This document shows positions 1-64,000 of a stretch of DNA of 64,000 bases, piece after piece; the first letter of the stretch is position 1, and each line of letters opens with the position of its first letter. The position numbers and the translations under genes are program-made. The notes beneath the pieces are model-generated. The model ran no database searches and was not told where the DNA came from. It saw only the letters and a list, made by a program, of their open reading frames with translations. The DNA is from Undaria pinnatifida (lineage: Eukaryota; Sar; Phaeophyceae; Laminariales; Alariaceae). The DNA is taken from NCBI GenBank assembly GCA_012845835.1, contig JABAKD010000002.1, positions 13,372,847 to 13,436,846 on the forward strand. The letters run 5' to 3'.

Positions 1-1060
1 GATGAGCCCGACGTGCTTCAAGGATAAAGAAAAACAAAACATTCTGCGCTGTTGTATTGCTCAGCGCTCACACCGAATGACGCGTGCAACGGCAAGGGTA
101 GCAAGTTTTTTTAACAAGCTTTGTCTGACCGATCGGGCCGCCTAACCGAAAAACAACCCCGTATCGTTGGAGTGCCTTTTTTGTTATTACAACATTGATT
201 GTTGGTTGTATGCCTGCCTTGGCCGCGTCATCGCGCATCAGGCTAAATCAAGCGCTCTATTTTTCTCAACGCCCATGGCTTAGGTGAGAAGTAGATATTC
301 ACAAAGCAGGACCTCGTAAGTGTTTTGGAACACCCCTACCGTTGCGTGTGCTTGACCACCCTAACCCAAGCAGGTTACATGAGGCCTCTGCTGCCCCAAC
401 GACCGCGTTTGCTGGGGATGACGCGGACGACACTCTCATCTCGTACAGATCCTATCCAGTTCTGCCACAACCTCTGTTCTCCGGGTTTTGATTAGTCTTA
501 GAAGAACATTTTGACGGGATTGCTACTCATTCTACAAGCCATTTTCGCCCCCACCCACAGAGCCACCCATCAACGTGCCTCCGATGGCTGCATTTTCGTG
601 ATCGTGTTGGATTTGACGAGGCCTCCTTCCCCGGTCGGTGGTTCTTCTTCGTTCATTCTCTGAGCGATTCGAACCCAACACTGGAACCGCGCTTTTGTCC
701 CACACCTGCGTTTCTCTGATTGGGTCGCAATTTTACACGCTGTAATATTCGGAGCGAGCGATGGGGAGGGGGGTGCTAGGCCGTTCCCAGTCGTTCGACT
801 TGTAGGCAACACGGGCTCAACCTGTACCTATGCACGCAGGATAAATTTATGCTGTATGTAATAACTCCTCCCGAGTGGACGTCGGTCTTGTTCGTGAAAC
901 CGGTGACGCAATGATATCTCGTCACATTTCAAACTGCGAATTGAGTGCTTTACGACGCGGTTCATATCTCTTTATGTATTTGATTTTGTTTCGTTGTTTT
1001 CCGTCAAATTCCGCCCTGTGCGTTGCATTGCGTTGCTTTGTTACACGGTTCGTTAATTAG
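1..1060 (+). other. Upstream intron, 3' part
   Basis: No exon is recognised here. The exon that should encode the residues just before the AAA1 P-loop is not visible, so it lies upstream of the window. The short ORFs show no dynein or other familiar motif. Confidence 0.6.
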
Positions 1061-61401
<60,341 letters not shown>

Positions 61402-61429
61402 GCGAGTGCGATCTGTATTGTATACACAT

Positions 61430-61990
61430 TTTGTGGACCTTCGATTGGCCAGCAAGTTCGGGCAAGCAGGCGAGTGATTTTCTTCGTTTATCCTTATTAA
61501 TTCGTGGATTTTTAATTGGCCGTCACCACGGCCAGGTAAACAGGCGAGTGCTTATTGGGCTTTGGCTTTCTCCACTCGTTGGGGTACTATATTCTGGTGG
61601 AAGCCAAAGACCAATGCGACTGTTGTGTGGTATCTATGCCAGAAAGCCATGTACCATGTACCAGGGGTATAGCACACACGACGAGATTATGTGGCCCGTA
61701 GTAGTTGACTCAAAAGGCCAGGAAAACAGGCAAGCGTTTTTTAGTCTCTCCTATTCGTGGACTTCTATTTCGCCGTCACCAAGGCTAGGTAAACAAGCGA
61801 GTGCTGTTTGAGCTTCTCTGCATTAGGTTTCTCTGCCTTTTGGATTTCTCTCTTCTAGTTGTGGAAACCAAATATCAATGCGACTGTTGTGTACCAGGTA
61901 GTATCTATGCCAAATGCTGCGTATAGCACACACCACACACCACGAGAAGATGTCCCCTACTAGCTACTAATACTTGACTCGCACGCTCCA
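61430..61990 (+). pseudogene. Tandem array of exon 37 3'-edge copies
   Basis: GGGCAAGCAGGCGAGTGATT (61457), CAGGTAAACAGGCGAGTGCT (61532), CAAAAGGCCAGGAAAACAGG, then CAAGCG (61711), and AGGTAAACAAGCGAGTGCTG (61785) repeat the exon end AAGGCCAAGCAAACAGGCGA, then GTGCG. A downstream motif (CCAATGCGACTGTTGTGT) also occurs twice, about 250 bp apart. Some copies offer GT as well as GC donors. Confidence 0.8.
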
Positions 61991-62109
61991 AATAGGGGAG
62001 GGTTTTCGTTGGGCGTTTCCTTAATATATACTCCGTATAACAAAAAGAAGTAGTCAGATCTGTGAGGTCCGCTTTTGGCCACGATTCTCTAAATTGCAAG
62101 TTATGTATG

Positions 62110-62210
62110 ATACCTCTTGAAGTGACGTTTGTAGCAACGTTTGCAGTAACGTTTGCAGTAACGTTTGTAGTAACATTTGCAGTAACGTTTGTAGTAACGT
62201 TTGTCGAATA
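62110..62210 (+). repeat. GTAACGTTTGTA-type short repeats
   Basis: About seven units of GTAACGTTTGCA / GTAACGTTTGTA (12 bp). Confidence 0.9.
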
Positions 62211-62495
62211 CGCGCGCTACGAGAGAGGTAGCCCTCGTAGGGCAAAGCACTCCCTATTTAACCCTTTTAGCGCCGCAGTCCCGACATGGGAACAAAGCAC
62301 TTGGAGTTAGACTAGGAAAAAATTAGGAGCTGGGAGAATGGGTTAACCCCAAACCGTCAGAATGCCATCCATCGTGTTTAGCAACAATATGACATTATTT
62401 TTATCCCTACGGCATGGGTTTAGCCATCGGGTTGCAAACCCGGTTTATTACGTACTCAAGATTCGTTTTTGGGGTGGGGTGGGGTGGGGTGGGGT

Positions 62496-62974
62496 GAAGT
62501 AAGACGGTAAGATGGTAATACCGTAAGACGGTAAGACGGTAAGACGGTAAGACGGTAAGACGGTAAGATGGTAAGACGGTAAGACGGTAAGACGGTAAGA
62601 CGGTAAGGCGGTAAGACGGTAAGACGGTAAGACGGTAAGACAGTAAGATGGTAAGACAGTAAGACGGTAAGACGGTAAGACGGTAAGACGGTAAGACGGT
62701 AAGACGGTAAGGCGGTAAGACGGTAAGATGGTAAGACGGTAAAACGGTAAGACAGTAAGATAGTAAGACGGTAAGACGGTAAGACGGTAAGACGGTAAGA
62801 CGGTAAGACGGTACGACAGTAAGACGGTAAGACGGTAAGACGGTAAGACGGTAAGACGGTAAGACGGTAAGACGGTAAGACGGTAAGACGGTAAGACGGT
62901 AAGACGGTAAGACGGTAAGACGGTAAGACGGTAAGATGGTAAGATGGTAAGGCGGTAAGAGGGTAAGATGGTAA
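62496..62974 (+). repeat. (GTAAGACG)n octanucleotide minisatellite
   Basis: About 60 units with occasional GTAAGATG and GTAAGACA. It makes the long minus-strand ORF with LPSYRLTV repeats, which is not a gene. Each unit offers a GTAAGA donor-like word. Confidence 0.98.
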
Positions 62975-62980
62975 AGACGC

Positions 62981-63252
62981 TGCGTGCTACGGTACTGGCA
63001 CACCACGTTTTTGCTGAGATTTTCCTCGATTTCGGAGCTTAAGACCTCTCTCCCCAAAGAGGACTGGCTTGGAGGAAACTGAAACTCCCATCGGATGAAA
63101 AATCCCACATGGCCGAGGTACACGACGAGGATCGTGCAAAACAAAACCCAACCCACTCCCGACGATAATGGGTTAGTGTTCAAGGAGCCCCGTCGTTCAG
63201 AAACCAAGATCTAAACGACGCCAAACGTTCTACTTCTATCGTAGCACGCGTC
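62981..63252 (-). mobile_element. MITE-like element M1, inverted
   Basis: TGCGTGCTACGGTACTGGCA at the left and ACTTCTATCGTAGCACGCGT at the right, with GATTTCGGAGCTTAAGACCT and CACATGGCCGAGGTACACGA inside. It abuts the octanucleotide array. Confidence 0.85.
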
Positions 63253-63507
63253 AAGTATATACAGATATACACATATATATAGATATATAGATATATGTGT
63301 TCTTAAGCAACCACCCTTAGAAGAAAAAACGTGCACCGCTTACCGCAGAACGTGTCAGAAGCGAAACGCCAATGCGGCCACCGCGGGGGATCTTGTGCCC
63401 AAAGTACATGAACCCTGTTATGCCCTCGAGATAACCCTTTTGCGCCCTCGAGATAGCGTCTACTAAACACTTGACCAGATCAGGCATTTTCAACCATGTA
63501 CGAGGCA

Positions 63508-63795
63508 TCCCACGCTAGGTAGGGGTTGCAGCGGAGGTTTCTAAGAAGCTTCCGAGCCCCTAACGCGAGGAGCTCAACATCTCACCCACATCATGGGCTT
63601 CAAAGGCATTCGCTCGCGCAGTCAAATCAACGCTTCCATGTGCTGGTGGTCCTCAAACAAGTAGACTCAGAAAATGATCGTACTAACCGGTAGTTCTACG
63701 CTTGAGGAGCTCAACCGGTCAGAAACGCCATATGGCCCGAAAAACTGAACCCCCCCCCCCCTGACATGGGATGACTCTGGGATGAGTCAGGATGC
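63508..63795 (-). mobile_element. MITE-like element M4
   Basis: GAGGCATCCCACGCTAGGTA at the left, TGACATGGGATGACTC at the right, and AACGCGAGGAGCTCAACATC and GGTCAGAAACGCCATATGGC inside, parallel to the copy at 28845-29110. Confidence 0.7.
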
Positions 63796-64000
63796 CGCAG
63801 TTTGGCGCCTTGACTGGCCGCCGCCCATACTAAAAACAGCACTCTAAGTCCAAAATATGCACAACCTCTGACAGGTCACGATCTAGATCATCTGCAATAT
63901 CTCCTGCAGTTGCCGTTGTGGTAATTTCTGTAGGATCTGTGTCTGTAGAGTGCGGGTCCCGCCCAGGAAACGTTTGACCCGCCGAAAAGCGCCACTCCTA

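Larger units (their letters stand above)
61402..64000 (+). other. Intron 37, 5' part
   Basis: It has several copies of the exon 37 donor edge in a tandem array (61430-61990), an octanucleotide array (62496-62974), an M1 element (62981-63252) and an M4 element (63508-63795). The next exon (starting with the rest of Arg, then Trp) is not in the window. Confidence 0.65.

Noticed and set aside
62407-63207. 266-residue minus-strand ORF, the longest in the window
   Set aside because: It is the octanucleotide array read on the minus strand, continuing by chance into an M1 element.

Overview
The window is eukaryotic nuclear DNA. I find one protein-coding gene, on the + strand: the motor-domain part of an axonemal dynein heavy chain. 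It is cut into 37 recognisable exons between 1061 and 61401, and both ends of the gene lie outside the window. The exons total about 4.93 kb (about 1,643 codons, 8% of the span). They read in one continuous frame across all 36 internal junctions, running from the AAA1 P-loop (exon 1) through AAA2 (exons 6-10), AAA3 (14-19), AAA4 (21-25), the stalk and microtubule-binding tip (26-34) and into AAA5 (34-37). The closest overall fit from memory is the single-headed inner-arm group (DNAH1 and DNAH3/7/12-like). The organism must build motile cilia or flagella. Long repeat-packed introns (mean about 1.55 kb), GT-AG splicing, a tRNA-derived SINE, a LINE remnant and short internal TTAGGG tracts suggest a repeat-rich alga or protist. 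A brown alga would fit, but I cannot prove the lineage.

Layout. 1-1060 is the end of an upstream intron. 1061-13889 holds exons 1-13, AAA1 to the AAA2/AAA3 boundary, with a 0.3 kb pentanucleotide array at 8944. 13890-28458 holds exons 14-19 (AAA3), separated by introns of 1.3-3.3 kb. 28459-42729 holds exons 20-25 (AAA4), including a 0.6 kb AACC-type array that ends just before exon 22. 42730-55833 holds exons 26-34 (stalk, tip, return stalk). 55834-61401 holds exons 35-37 (AAA5). 61402-64000 is intron, with an octanucleotide array at 62496. I recognise no second gene, no confident tRNA or rRNA gene, and no gene on the minus strand.

The introns hold at least five families of short foldback (MITE-like) elements. 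The largest family, M1, has about 20 full or partial copies with ends resembling GACGCGTGCTACGATAGAGG. There are also a tRNA-derived SINE (about five copies), C-terminal LINE fragments with a CCHC knuckle, and many micro- and minisatellites.

The most unusual signal is that about half the exons (3, 5, 7, 8, 11, 14, 15, 17, 18, 19, 21, 22, 26, 27, 29, 30, 33, 37) have one or more partial, mostly decayed copies of their own edge, splice site included, in the neighbouring intron. Exon 14 is the extreme case, with about six old copies of its 5' edge upstream and four near-identical 80-bp copies of its 3' edge plus donor downstream. This suggests that repeated local tandem duplication across exon-intron borders has built much of the intron length while one intact copy of each exon was kept.
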